Shown: positions 14,696 to 21,270 of the stretch, one piece after another
How positions within the stretch are numbered: position 1 is the stretch's first letter
Layout of the letters: every line of letters begins with the position of its first letter
NCBI GenBank assembly: GCA_038750655.1
Contig: JBCDGZ010000133.1
Coordinates: 1-21,270, forward strand
Length of the DNA: 21,270 nt
Direction of reading: 5' to 3'
From: JBCDGZ01 sp038750655
GTDB taxonomy: Bacteria; Bacteroidota; Bacteroidia; Chitinophagales; Saprospiraceae
Made by a program: the position numbers and the translations under genes
Notes under the pieces: generated by a model
Seen by the model: only the letters and a program-made list of their open reading frames with translations
The model's database searches: none
What the model was told of the DNA's origin: nothing

Positions 14696-15738
14696 TCTTC
14701 GTAGATTTTCACAACACGTTCACCGGGCTTGGTATAGCCTCGATACATCCCGGCGGTATTGAAGGGCATGGCCACATTTCCCAGATGATCAACTCCAATA
14801 AAGCCTCCAGAGCCTCCGGCCGTCTTCAGCTTTTCATTGATCACCTTATCGGAGGCTGTTTGGAAGTCCGTACCGCCATATTCCATCATCGCGGAAACGT
14901 CGTAGGCTACGGCGTAGCGGATGAAGTACTCGCCGTGTCCGGTGCAGGAGACTGCGCAGGTGTTATTATTGGCGTAGGTTCCAGCGCCGATGATGGGCGA
15001 GTCACCGAGGCGGTTGTAGCGTTTGTTGGTCATGCCGCCGGTGGAGGTACCAGCGGCCAGATTGCCGGCTTTGTCGAGGGCGGCCGCCCCTACGGTACCG
15101 AACTTTGTGGATTGATCGAGGGGGTCGATCATGCCGGTTGGACCTTCTTTTTCCTTAGCTCTTTGCAGGCTGTTCCAGCGACTTTCGGTGTAGAAGTAAT
15201 CAGGATCGACGAGTTCGAGGCCGACTTCTTTGGCGAATTGTTCAGCGCCGAGGCCGGTGAGGAGGACGTGTTCGGATTTGTCCATCACGGCTCGTGCAGC
15301 GCGGATGGGATTTTTGACATTAGTCACTCCACCTACTGCCCCCGCATTCCGGGTTCGACCGTCCATAAAGGAAGCATCCAGCTCATTTTTTCCAGCATTG
15401 GTAAATACTGCCCCTTTTCCAGCATTAAAGTAAGGGCTATTTTCCAGCAACATAATGGTTTTTTCTACCGCGTCGGCACTGCTTCCCCCATTTTTCAAAA
15501 TAGCCTCCCCCGTATCCAGGGCCTTATTTAAGACTTCGAGGATGGCCGTTTCCTTCTCAGGCGTCATATTCTTCTTAAGAATCGTACCGGCTCCACCGTG
15601 GATCACCAGCGCATAATCCGGCTTTTCGACAGGAGCGGGTTCAGCAACCTTTTTGTTAGTAGCCTCTGGATTGGGGCTACAGGAAGAGAGGGCCAATACA
15701 ACGGAGCTGAGCATCAGGAAAACAACAGGAATTTTCAT
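14692..15738 (-). CDS. Isoaspartyl peptidase/L-asparaginase lipoprotein (Ntn hydrolase, T2 family)
   Basis: The 348-residue product carries a lipoprotein signal (MKIPVVFLMLSSVVLALSSC, lipidated Cys20) followed by a short linker and a plant-type asparaginase. The family is made as a precursor that cuts itself before a threonine, which becomes the N-terminal nucleophile of the beta subunit. Here this is Thr215 in KFGTVGAAAL. Also seen: YALVIHGGAGT (42-52), the GTSTGGMTNK substrate loop (230-239), RLGDSPIIGAGTYA (243-256) with the expected Arg243, and TGHGEYFIR (266-274). It hydrolyses isoaspartyl dipeptides and/or asparagine, here probably in the periplasm or on the outer membrane. It faces the alpha/beta-hydrolase lipoprotein gene; the two stop codons overlap (TAG on minus at 14692-14694, TAA on plus at 14693-14695). 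Length is usual for exported members. Confidence 0.93.
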   Translation of the reverse strand: MKIPVVFLMLSSVVLALSSCSPNPEATNKKVAEPAPVEKPDYALVIHGGAGTILKKNMTPEKETAILEVLNKALDTGEAILKNGGSSADAVEKTIMLLENSPYFNAGKGAVFTNAGKNELDASFMDGRTRNAGAVGGVTNVKNPIRAARAVMDKSEHVLLTGLGAEQFAKEVGLELVDPDYFYTESRWNSLQRAKEKEGPTGMIDPLDQSTKFGTVGAAALDKAGNLAAGTSTGGMTNKRYNRLGDSPIIGAGTYANNNTCAVSCTGHGEYFIRYAVAYDVSAMMEYGGTDFQTASDKVINEKLKTAGGSGGFIGVDHLGNVAMPFNTAGMYRGYTKPGERVVKIYED

Positions 15739-15785
15739 AGGGGATTGTTTTCTTACGAATTTAGGAAAATATTATAATTATCGTA

Positions 15786-15793
15786 TACCTTTG
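15786..15793 (+). promoter_or_regulatory. -7 box before proC
   Basis: TACCTTTG matches the Bacteroidota -7 consensus TAnnTTTG and is identical to the box before rpsP. It lies in an A/T-rich stretch; no good -33 TTG is visible. It would give a leader of about 70 nt before the proC ATG at 15870. Confidence 0.5.
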
Positions 15794-15869
15794 CATTGCT
15801 GAAACCTAACCATCCTTTGCTTCGTTAACCGTTCTTATAATCAGGTAATAGTACCTCAAAATCAGATTC

Positions 15870-16697
15870 ATGAAAATCCTCATCATTGGCGGTGGGAATA
15901 TGGGCCTCACCTATGCACAGAGCTTTCTGCGTTCTCACATCACCAACAAGGCAGATATGATGCTGCTAGAGCGCTCGCCCGAAAAGGCAGCAGAACTAGC
16001 GAAAAAGGACATCGGTACGGTCTATGGCCGCCCCGAGGAGTGTATTACCAATGCGGACTTGATCATCTTTGCGGTGAAGCCTCAGGATGCGATGGCCTTG
16101 TTTGAGCATTTGAAAGGACAAGTTGATGCCCAGCAGGTTTTTCTCTCCATCATGGCGGGCGTCAAAATCAAAACCATCACCGAAGCCCTGAGGGTTAGTA
16201 AAGTTATTCGCGCCATGCCTAATTTGCCCGCTCAGATCGGCATGGGGATGACTGCTTTTACCTCCTCAGACGAAGTAACGCGCATCGAGCTGGTTATGGT
16301 CCAAAATCTCCTCAACACCACCGGCAAGACCATCTACGTAGAGGATGAATCTTCTATCGATGCGGCGACTGCCATCTCCGGCAGTGGCCCAGCTTATGTT
16401 TATTATTTCATGGATGCAATGATTCAAGCAGCCCGGCAGATGGGCTTTAGCAATTCAGAGGCGGAGTTGCTGGTCAGTCAGACCTTTAAAGGAGCAGTGG
16501 ATTTACACAATAAGGCGGATCTTTCTTGCGAACAATGGATTAAGAAGGTTTCCTCGAAGGGTGGAACAACTGAGGCGGCGATGGCTTCATTTGCCAAAAA
16601 CAGTGTCTACAAAGACATTATGATGGCAGCCCAGGCCGCGCTCAATCGTGCGGTAGAATTAGGTAAAAAGCAGGAGGCAGAAGCCGATAAAGCTTAA
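15870..16697 (+). CDS. proC: Pyrroline-5-carboxylate reductase
   Basis: The 275-residue product catalyses the last step of proline synthesis, reducing 1-pyrroline-5-carboxylate with NAD(P)H in the cytoplasm. Seen motifs: N-terminal Rossmann loop IIGGGNMG (5-12), AVKPQD after the fifth strand, SIMAGVKIKTI, RAMPNLPAQIGMGMTA, the helical dimerisation domain SGSGPAYVYYFMDAM, and the family signature VSSKGGTTEAAMASF near the substrate site. Length is normal. A good -7 box lies about 77 bases upstream of the start. The stop is 12 bases from the end of a convergent small lipoprotein gene. It is probably transcribed alone. Confidence 0.96.
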   Translation: MKILIIGGGNMGLTYAQSFLRSHITNKADMMLLERSPEKAAELAKKDIGTVYGRPEECITNADLIIFAVKPQDAMALFEHLKGQVDAQQVFLSIMAGVKIKTITEALRVSKVIRAMPNLPAQIGMGMTAFTSSDEVTRIELVMVQNLLNTTGKTIYVEDESSIDAATAISGSGPAYVYYFMDAMIQAARQMGFSNSEAELLVSQTFKGAVDLHNKADLSCEQWIKKVSSKGGTTEAAMASFAKNSVYKDIMMAAQAALNRAVELGKKQEAEADKA

Positions 16698-16709
16698 CCC
16701 TACCCTCCA

Positions 16710-17120
16710 CTATTGTACCGTAAAAGTATTTGATTCAATAGCTTTATTGTCTCCCATACACATATGTGCTCCACAAGCAGTGACTCTGATGGTGTAATCT
16801 CCTGATGAGAAATTCGCCATATCCACATCTGCATGATGGGCATAAGGTGCAGTTCCACTACCGTGTCCGGAAGCCTCATAGACTTTCTGCGTCTCATCTC
16901 CCGCCTCATAAATTTCAATGCTGACATTGTGCAATTCAACGGTTGCTCCGGCATCTACATGGACATGCACCATCGCATCATTCGTAGAAAATACTGCATT
17001 GGCCGCAGGCTGCTGGATGATTACGGATACCTCATTAGTGGGTTCGGCGTTGTCATCATCATTATCGCAGGCGCTCAGAAACAGGGTTCCTAACAGTAAA
17101 GCAAATAATAATTTTTTCAT
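16710..17120 (-). CDS. Small His-rich lipoprotein, function unknown
   Basis: The 136-residue product has a clear lipoprotein signal (MKKLLFALLLGTLFLSAC, lipidated Cys18), an Asp-rich linker (DNDDDN) that favours surface or outer-membrane sorting, and a single beta-sandwich-like domain of about 105 residues ending SNTFTVQ. Seven histidines are spread in pairs or near acidic residues: MVHVHVD (H52, H54), ELHNV (H64), SGHGSG (H86), YAHHADVD (H95, H96) and CGAHMC (H119, flanked by C116 and C121). The pattern suggests metal (copper or zinc) binding and loosely recalls DUF4625-type Bacteroidota lipoproteins; this is an inference. It is convergent with proC. The start is fixed by the signal peptide. 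Confidence 0.8.
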   Translation of the reverse strand: MKKLLFALLLGTLFLSACDNDDDNAEPTNEVSVIIQQPAANAVFSTNDAMVHVHVDAGATVELHNVSIEIYEAGDETQKVYEASGHGSGTAPYAHHADVDMANFSSGDYTIRVTACGAHMCMGDNKAIESNTFTVQ

Positions 17121-17288
17121 AATAAATAAGTTGAGATCTTTGGGTCATATTACAATTCGTTCTACAAGATAAGTCTCCTCTAATTAACCGGAAGGAGGAG
17201 CTAGGGCTTATTCGGAGGTTTGTCTGATTTTTTACTTATTTTAAAATTTGTTAGTACTTCTCTTGATTGCAATTAAACCTAAAAACCT

Positions 17289-17426
17289 ATGGACTTCTGG
17301 AATCATAAAGTAAATGTCAGCAAAGAAGCAGCTGAGCGGCAAGTAGTGGTTTTGCCAAACTTGCTGTCCTCATCTATGAGCAGAATAAGGCCAATAAGTA
17401 GCGCGCTGCTTCCAGATTTTTTGTAA
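17289..17426 (+). CDS. Possible 45-residue small ORF
   Basis: An ATG-initiated frame of 45 codons begins MDFWNHKVNV and ends LLPDFL before TAA. It is preceded by an A/T-rich leader, as real starts here are, but the second half (SSSMSRIRPISSAL) is low in complexity and no family is recognised. It could be a small protein, a remnant, or chance. It ends 48 bases before the rmuC start. Confidence 0.2.
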   Translation: MDFWNHKVNVSKEAAERQVVVLPNLLSSSMSRIRPISSALLPDFL

Positions 17427-17429
17427 CTT

Positions 17430-17452
17430 TATGATGAAACACTTTCATCATA
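17430..17452. promoter_or_regulatory. 10-bp inverted repeat upstream of rmuC
   Basis: TATGATGAAA (17430-17439) and TTTCATCATA (17443-17452) form a perfect inverted repeat around the 3-base spacer CAC, ending 22 bases before the rmuC ATG. A TAACTTTA, one mismatch from the -7 consensus, lies at 17424-17431 and overlaps it. The site could be an operator for a dimeric regulator or a leader hairpin; there is no T-run after it, so a terminator is unlikely. Confidence 0.5.
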
Positions 17453-17474
17453 TTGCTGAAATACGAGAATACCA

Positions 17475-18845
17475 ATGGACCTGATTTACCTGGGTGTAGG
17501 ATTGCTGATCGGCGCACTGGCGGCCTGGCTGATTGCCAAATATAGATTTGCGGCGGAGCAGGGGAAATTGAGCGAAGAGGAAATAAAGGAGCGATACGTC
17601 CTCCGAGAAGTCCATCATCAGTTGCAAATGCAGGCAGACCTGCACCGCGATGATCTGCTGGATAAGGAGCAGGAATTGAGGCGCTTAGGTGGGCTGTTGT
17701 CCGCCCGAGAGCAGGAGGTACAGCATTTGGAGCAGAAGGTCAATACGCAAAAGCAGGAGCTGGCGGAATTGCAGCAGCGACTGACTACGGAATTCGAAAA
17801 TATTGCGAATCGCCTGCTAGAGGAGAAAAGTGAAAAATTTGTTCGTCAAAACCAGCAGCAGCTCCACGATATTCTGCTGCCATTGAGGGAGAAAATACGC
17901 GAATTTGAATCGGGGATTGAAAAACGCTATATCGAAGAAGCTAAGGATAAGGTTTCTTTGAAAAAAGAAATCGAACAGCTCCGCGATCTTAACCTCCAAT
18001 TGAGCCAAGATGCGAATAATCTGGTCAGTGCGCTTCGGGGCGAATCTAAGACGCAAGGCGATTGGGGGGAATTCCGGCTGGAGTTGTTGTTGGAAAAGGC
18101 AGGACTGGTTAAGGGGATTCACTATCAGACGCAAGCTAATTTTAAGGATAACGAGGGGAAAGATAAACGACCGGATTTTATCATCAACCTTCCAGACAAC
18201 AAGCATCTGATCATTGACTCTAAGGTGTCGCTGGTCGCCTACGAACGCTATTTTAATGCGGAGGATCCAAAGGCTGAAGCTACTCATCTGAAAGCACATG
18301 TCGACAGCATTCGCAGCCACATTCGAGATTTGAACAGCAAAAACTACCAGCAGCTCTACCAAATCAATTCCCCAGACTACCTGCTGCTCTTTGTCCCTAT
18401 CGAACCGGCCTTCGCCCTCGCCCTGCAAAAAGACCAACAGCTTTTTATCGACGCGCTAGACAAAAACATCGTACTAGTCACCACCTCTACCCTATTGGCC
18501 ACCATGCGCACCGTTTCTTACATTTGGAAGCAAGAAAAACAAAAGACTAGCGTACTCGAAATTGCTCGCCAAAGTGGTCTGCTCTACGATAAGTTTGTCA
18601 ACTTTATCAATGACCTCAAGTCCGTCGGACAGCGGCTGGACAGTGCCCGCTCGGCCTACCACGATGCGATGAATAAACTAGTAGATTCGCGAAAATACGG
18701 CGATACCCTGGTCGGCCGGGCCGAGCGCATTCGCGAATTGGGAGCCCGGACCTCCAAGTCGCTCCCTAAAGAATTACTGGATCAGGTCGAAGCCTTGGAA
18801 GAACCGGCCTCGGAAGCTGGAAATGAAGCCGCTTCAGACGAATAA
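17475..18845 (+). CDS. rmuC: RmuC-family protein (DNA recombination/structure-specific nuclease-like)
   Basis: The 456-residue product has one N-terminal membrane segment (about 3-21, LIYLGVGLLIGALAAWLIA), a long coiled coil (about 30-185) and the RmuC domain (about 190-405). RmuC limits inversions at short inverted repeats in E. coli and has a PD-(D/E)xK-like fold. Visible motif residues: GDWGEF (195-200), RPDFIINLP (232-240) with D234, and IIDSK (246-250) with D248 and K250. SVLEIARQSGLLYDKFVNF and RLDSARSAYHDAMNKL near the end are typical. The tail after 440 is an acidic, Ala-rich extension (EEPASEAGNEAASDE) encoded within a 64-base overlap with the convergent acyltransferase gene. A 10-bp inverted repeat lies just upstream of the start and may be regulatory. 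Confidence 0.93.
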   Translation: MDLIYLGVGLLIGALAAWLIAKYRFAAEQGKLSEEEIKERYVLREVHHQLQMQADLHRDDLLDKEQELRRLGGLLSAREQEVQHLEQKVNTQKQELAELQQRLTTEFENIANRLLEEKSEKFVRQNQQQLHDILLPLREKIREFESGIEKRYIEEAKDKVSLKKEIEQLRDLNLQLSQDANNLVSALRGESKTQGDWGEFRLELLLEKAGLVKGIHYQTQANFKDNEGKDKRPDFIINLPDNKHLIIDSKVSLVAYERYFNAEDPKAEATHLKAHVDSIRSHIRDLNSKNYQQLYQINSPDYLLLFVPIEPAFALALQKDQQLFIDALDKNIVLVTTSTLLATMRTVSYIWKQEKQKTSVLEIARQSGLLYDKFVNFINDLKSVGQRLDSARSAYHDAMNKLVDSRKYGDTLVGRAERIRELGARTSKSLPKELLDQVEALEEPASEAGNEAASDE

Positions 18846-20122
18846 GAAGGGAGATACCCCTGTAAGGTTTGGCGTTGACGCAGTAATGCTTCTGCGACTT
18901 CAGCTGGCTGGTTTTTGAATTGTCGCGACATGGTCCAACGCTTATGCATTTCCTGGTAGAGGATGGAATAATAGCCAAAGAAGGGCAAGGTGATCAATGC
19001 GGTCCAAGCCCAAGGGCTCTTGATTTGAAGAACGATGATAAAAAGAATGGCATAGTACAGTAAAAAAGTCCCCAAACTAGCGGCCAATCGTACTGACATT
19101 TTAAATTCTATAGCCTTAACTTTATTTTTTGAGATGTACTTTGGCAATAGCATCGGCAACATATGCCCGATCAGCCCAATAGTGTAAGGGATAAAACCGA
19201 AAAGCAACTGCATGGAATTAAAGGTGCTGTAATGCTCTGGTTGTGCCACTCCTTGGTCTTTCAAGCCGTACTTTTTGAGCTGATCAAAATAGGCGTTCAA
19301 CGTGGTTTTCCAATCCTTCCGCTCCTCTTCTGACAAGGCATTAACCTGATTCGCAATCCACTTTTCTGCGCTCAGCTGTCGGTTGTTCTCCACCACCACC
19401 GGAAGCGGGCCTTGATAATAATTATTGCGATTCAGTACAAACAATTGCTCCACCAGTTCCTCATCCTCTTTGCGCTCAATGCCGATAACAACATCTTTCA
19501 AGCGATTTTCCAGCTCATCAGTCAGCGCATTGATGGCCTGGTTGGGATGCTCGGCGTACTGATCGAGGTAATCTTTGAGCAGGATGGGGGGCCCACATTC
19601 GATCATGACATCGCCGCGAAAACGCTCGGCATAGGTATAGTTGACTCCAACGGGTACAATGTGGACATCGAGATCACCGTGTTTTTCTAAGCTGCCGAAG
19701 GCAATGCGGGCCGTTCCCTTTTGGATCGGTCGCAGGCGTTTTTCGTGAATGGTACGCCCTTCGGCTAGGATCATAATAGTCTCACGCTCATTGAGTTTGC
19801 GGTAGCAGAATTCAAAAGTATCGTAATTATTTTTCAATTTCTTATAGCCTCCATCCTTCAATCGAAAGATCGGCACCATGTGCAGGCCATTAAGCAGTTT
19901 GATGTAGAAGGGTTTAACAAAAAGATCGCCCCGTACCATAAAAAAGAGGTCGCGGTGCTGATAGCAGGCCAGCAAGCAGGGTTCGATAAAAGCCGTAGGA
20001 TGATTGGCGGCCAGCAACACGGGTTTATCCGTGGGGATAAAGGATCGGTTGTGAAAATGGATTTTGCGGTAGCTCAGGGCCAATCCAATTCTCGCTAATG
20101 GTCGTGTTATAAAGTATAGCAT
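18782..20122 (-). CDS. PlsC-like acyltransferase with C-terminal membrane region
   Basis: The 446-residue product belongs to the lysophospholipid/glycerol-phosphate acyltransferase superfamily, acting at the inner membrane in lipid synthesis or remodelling. The N-terminal domain has the active-site block LLAANHPTAFIEP with His41. The acidic partner is Glu47, so the spacing is H-x5-E instead of the classic H-x4-D. It is followed by a motif II-like stretch around MVRGDLFVKPF, motif III as LAEGRTIHEKRLRPIQKGTA (119-138), and motif IV IVPVGVNYTY (155-164). Residues about 303-395 form several membrane segments (LLFGFIPYTIGLIGHMLPML, LGTFLLYYAILFIIVLQI, WTALITLPFFGYYSI). The C-terminal 30 residues are Ser/Ala/Glu-rich and antisense to the rmuC end. 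It could acylate lysophosphatidic acid or another acceptor; the substrate is unknown. A good promoter lies at 20170-20202. Confidence 0.88.
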   Translation of the reverse strand: MLYFITRPLARIGLALSYRKIHFHNRSFIPTDKPVLLAANHPTAFIEPCLLACYQHRDLFFMVRGDLFVKPFYIKLLNGLHMVPIFRLKDGGYKKLKNNYDTFEFCYRKLNERETIMILAEGRTIHEKRLRPIQKGTARIAFGSLEKHGDLDVHIVPVGVNYTYAERFRGDVMIECGPPILLKDYLDQYAEHPNQAINALTDELENRLKDVVIGIERKEDEELVEQLFVLNRNNYYQGPLPVVVENNRQLSAEKWIANQVNALSEEERKDWKTTLNAYFDQLKKYGLKDQGVAQPEHYSTFNSMQLLFGFIPYTIGLIGHMLPMLLPKYISKNKVKAIEFKMSVRLAASLGTFLLYYAILFIIVLQIKSPWAWTALITLPFFGYYSILYQEMHKRWTMSRQFKNQPAEVAEALLRQRQTLQGYLPSYSSEAASFPASEAGSSKAST

Positions 20123-20169
20123 TGGTGTAGTTCTGCGGTTGCTTTACGGCCTTGAATAGTTAATCTGCA

Positions 20170-20202
20170 CAAAAATAAGTAGATTAACGGAATTATTAAC
20201 AA
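20170..20202 (-). promoter_or_regulatory. Promoter of the acyltransferase gene (Bacteroidota-type)
   Basis: On the minus strand TTG (20202-20200) is followed after 22 bases by TATTTTTG (20177-20170), an exact TAnnTTTG match. Transcription should start near 20163, leaving about 40 nt of leader before the ATG at 20122. The spacing is at the upper edge of the usual range. Confidence 0.55.
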
Positions 20203-20237
20203 GCGATTTTATTTCCGTCTCTCATTCCCTTTGCCGC

Positions 20238-21152
20238 ATGCCCGTACAAAAGTTCCTTCTCGTTGTTGCCGGACCGACCGCCAGTGGTAAGACGAGTACC
20301 GCCATTCGGCTGGCGCAGCACTTCCATTCGGTCATCCTTTCGGCCGATAGTCGGCAGTTCTACCGCGAGATGAACATCGGTACGGCCAAGCCGACGCCCG
20401 CCGAGCTAGCGGCAGTCCCACACTACTTCATCGACACGCTCCATATCGAAGAAGACTACAGCGTCGGCGCTTTCGAGCGGGATGCCCTGGCCCTGCTGGA
20501 GCAATTGTACCGGGAGCATGACCTGGTGGTGCTGGCCGGCGGCTCCGGCCTCTACATCCGAGCACTTTGCGCAGGGTTGGATGATTTTCCGGAGGTGCCG
20601 AAGGCCGTGCGCCAGCATTTCGAGCAGCTGCACGCCCAGCAGGGCCTCCCCGCCCTACAAGCCGCCCTACAGTCCGCCGACCCCGTCTACTACGCCCAAG
20701 TCGACCAACAAAACCCCTCCCGCCTCATCCGCGCGCTCAGCGTCTGCGAAGTCAGTGGCCAGCCCTATTCTAGCTTCCTTGGTCGGAAGGCCGCTGATCG
20801 CCCCTTCCAACCCATCTACCTGACGCTGCAACACGAGCGGGCGCTGCTCTATGACCGCATCAACCGCCGGGTGGATCAGATGGTGGCCGAAGGCCTGGTC
20901 GAAGAAGCCCGCCGCCTATTTCCCTACCAACACCTCAATGCCTTACAAACCGTTGGCTATCAAGAACTTTTTGCTCACTTTGAGGGGGAGCACAGTTTGG
21001 AAGAAGCGATTGAGCTGATCAAGCGCAATACCCGCCGCTATGCGAAGCGGCAGCTGACCTGGTTGAGGAAAGAGGGGCATTGGCGGTGGTTTGAGCCAGA
21101 GGAGGTAGAGGGGATGATCGAGTATATTGAGCATAGGAGGCAGGAAAGCTAG
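20238..21152 (+). CDS. miaA: tRNA dimethylallyltransferase
   Basis: The 304-residue product transfers a dimethylallyl group to N6 of A37 in tRNAs that read codons starting with U, improving codon pairing; the product is the substrate for MiaB-type methylthiolation. Seen motifs: P-loop GPTASGKT (12-19), the catalytic DSRQFYREMNIGTAKPT (37-53) with the expected Asp37, HYFIDTLHIEEDYSVGAFERDA, VVLAGGSGLYIRALCAGLD, and the C-terminal YAKRQLTWLRKEGHWRWF, where the RQ(L/M)TWxR signature contacts tRNA. Length is normal. The start ATG follows an A/T-rich leader; the gene is divergent from the acyltransferase gene, with 115 bases between them. Base composition in the middle is G/C-rich but consistent with neighbouring genes. 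Confidence 0.96.
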   Translation: MPVQKFLLVVAGPTASGKTSTAIRLAQHFHSVILSADSRQFYREMNIGTAKPTPAELAAVPHYFIDTLHIEEDYSVGAFERDALALLEQLYREHDLVVLAGGSGLYIRALCAGLDDFPEVPKAVRQHFEQLHAQQGLPALQAALQSADPVYYAQVDQQNPSRLIRALSVCEVSGQPYSSFLGRKAADRPFQPIYLTLQHERALLYDRINRRVDQMVAEGLVEEARRLFPYQHLNALQTVGYQELFAHFEGEHSLEEAIELIKRNTRRYAKRQLTWLRKEGHWRWFEPEEVEGMIEYIEHRRQES

Positions 21153-21197
21153 GGGTATTAAGAGAAGGGAAAACTAGGAGTATTAATAAAGGAAAGT
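21148..21197 (+). repeat. Imperfect 25-bp tandem repeat at the end of miaA
   Basis: Two head-to-tail copies (21148-21172 and 21173-21197) share CTAGGnGTATTAA and a following purine-rich AAGGnAAA stretch. The first copy contains the miaA stop codon. The stretch is nearly free of C on the plus strand. It may have arisen by local duplication. Confidence 0.6.
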
Positions 21198-21249
21198 AAG
21201 GGAAAATACGTACTTAAAAATAATTAATACTATTTTATTGTAAGCATAA

Positions 21250-21270
21250 TTTGGGGCTTTGGGAGGGTCC
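21250..21270 (+). repeat. Copy B of the intergenic TTTGGGAGGG motif, cut by the window end
   Basis: TTTGGGGCTTTGGGAGGGTCC, about 100 bases after the miaA stop, matches the minus-strand reading of 3594-3614. The window stops here, so the extent of similarity beyond GGGTCC cannot be seen. Confidence 0.35.

Larger units (their letters stand above)
17121..17474. other. 354-bp stretch before rmuC with little coding content
   Basis: The stretch separates the divergent starts of the His-rich lipoprotein gene and rmuC. It is A/T-rich at 17220-17290, holds one 45-codon open frame (17289-17426) and a 10-bp inverted repeat (17430-17452) just before rmuC. I see no tRNA, no exact -7 box and no repeat shared with the rest of the window. 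Confidence 0.55.

Noticed and set aside
14545..15531. 328-codon plus-strand frame
   Set aside because: It is antisense to the asparaginase-like gene, which has all catalytic motifs and a lipoprotein signal; no domain is visible on the plus strand.
17817..18437. 206-codon minus-strand frame inside rmuC
   Set aside because: It is a shadow of the RmuC domain and shows no recognisable domain of its own.

Overview
The window looks like a chromosomal segment of a Bacteroidota bacterium, most likely of the Saprospiria/Lewinella kind. The evidence is a secreted PKD protein ending in a type IX secretion (T9SS) sorting domain, Bacteroidota-type -7 boxes (TAnnTTTG) before rpsP, proC and the acyltransferase gene, start codons preceded by A/T-rich DNA instead of Shine-Dalgarno sequences, and an S16 ribosomal protein with a long acidic/proline tail. 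The lineage is an inference from protein style; no marker such as 16S rRNA is present.

Layout. 1-1187: the 3' end of a sensor histidine kinase gene and its OmpR-type response regulator. 1149-3306 (minus): a two-gene unit for a secreted Cys-containing protein and a membrane protein with a PH-like tail. 3307-3713: a gene-free stretch with a 98-nt G-free tract and a candidate dispersed repeat. 3714-6578 (minus): a 954-residue T9SS cargo protein with a Gly-rich block, two Ig-like and three PKD domains. 6822-7844: rpsP with a repeat tail and a helix-hairpin-helix domain, followed by a hairpin. 8037-9428: an unrecognised helical protein followed by a clear terminator. 9528-11720: a fused trehalose-6-phosphate synthase/phosphatase. 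11798-13122: an EI24/CysZ-like membrane protein overlapping a Crp/Fnr-family regulator. 13214-14695 and 14692-15738 (minus): two convergent lipoprotein hydrolases, an alpha/beta hydrolase and an isoaspartyl peptidase/asparaginase. 15870-16697: proC, convergent with a small His-rich lipoprotein (16710-17120, minus). 17475-18845: rmuC, whose 3' end overlaps a PlsC-like acyltransferase gene (18782-20122, minus). 20238-21152: miaA.

Functionally the region is mostly housekeeping (translation, tRNA modification, proline and trehalose synthesis, lipid acylation, DNA maintenance) with several envelope or secreted proteins. I see no phage, transposon, CRISPR array, defence island or biosynthetic cluster. 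I cannot point to a convincing new multi-gene system. The observations most worth checking are the rpsP fusion architecture, a shared intergenic motif at 3594-3614 and 21250-21270, the near-palindromic rmuC/acyltransferase overlap in which both proteins read PASEAG from the same DNA, the unrecognised 463-residue protein, and the translationally linked EI24/Crp pair.
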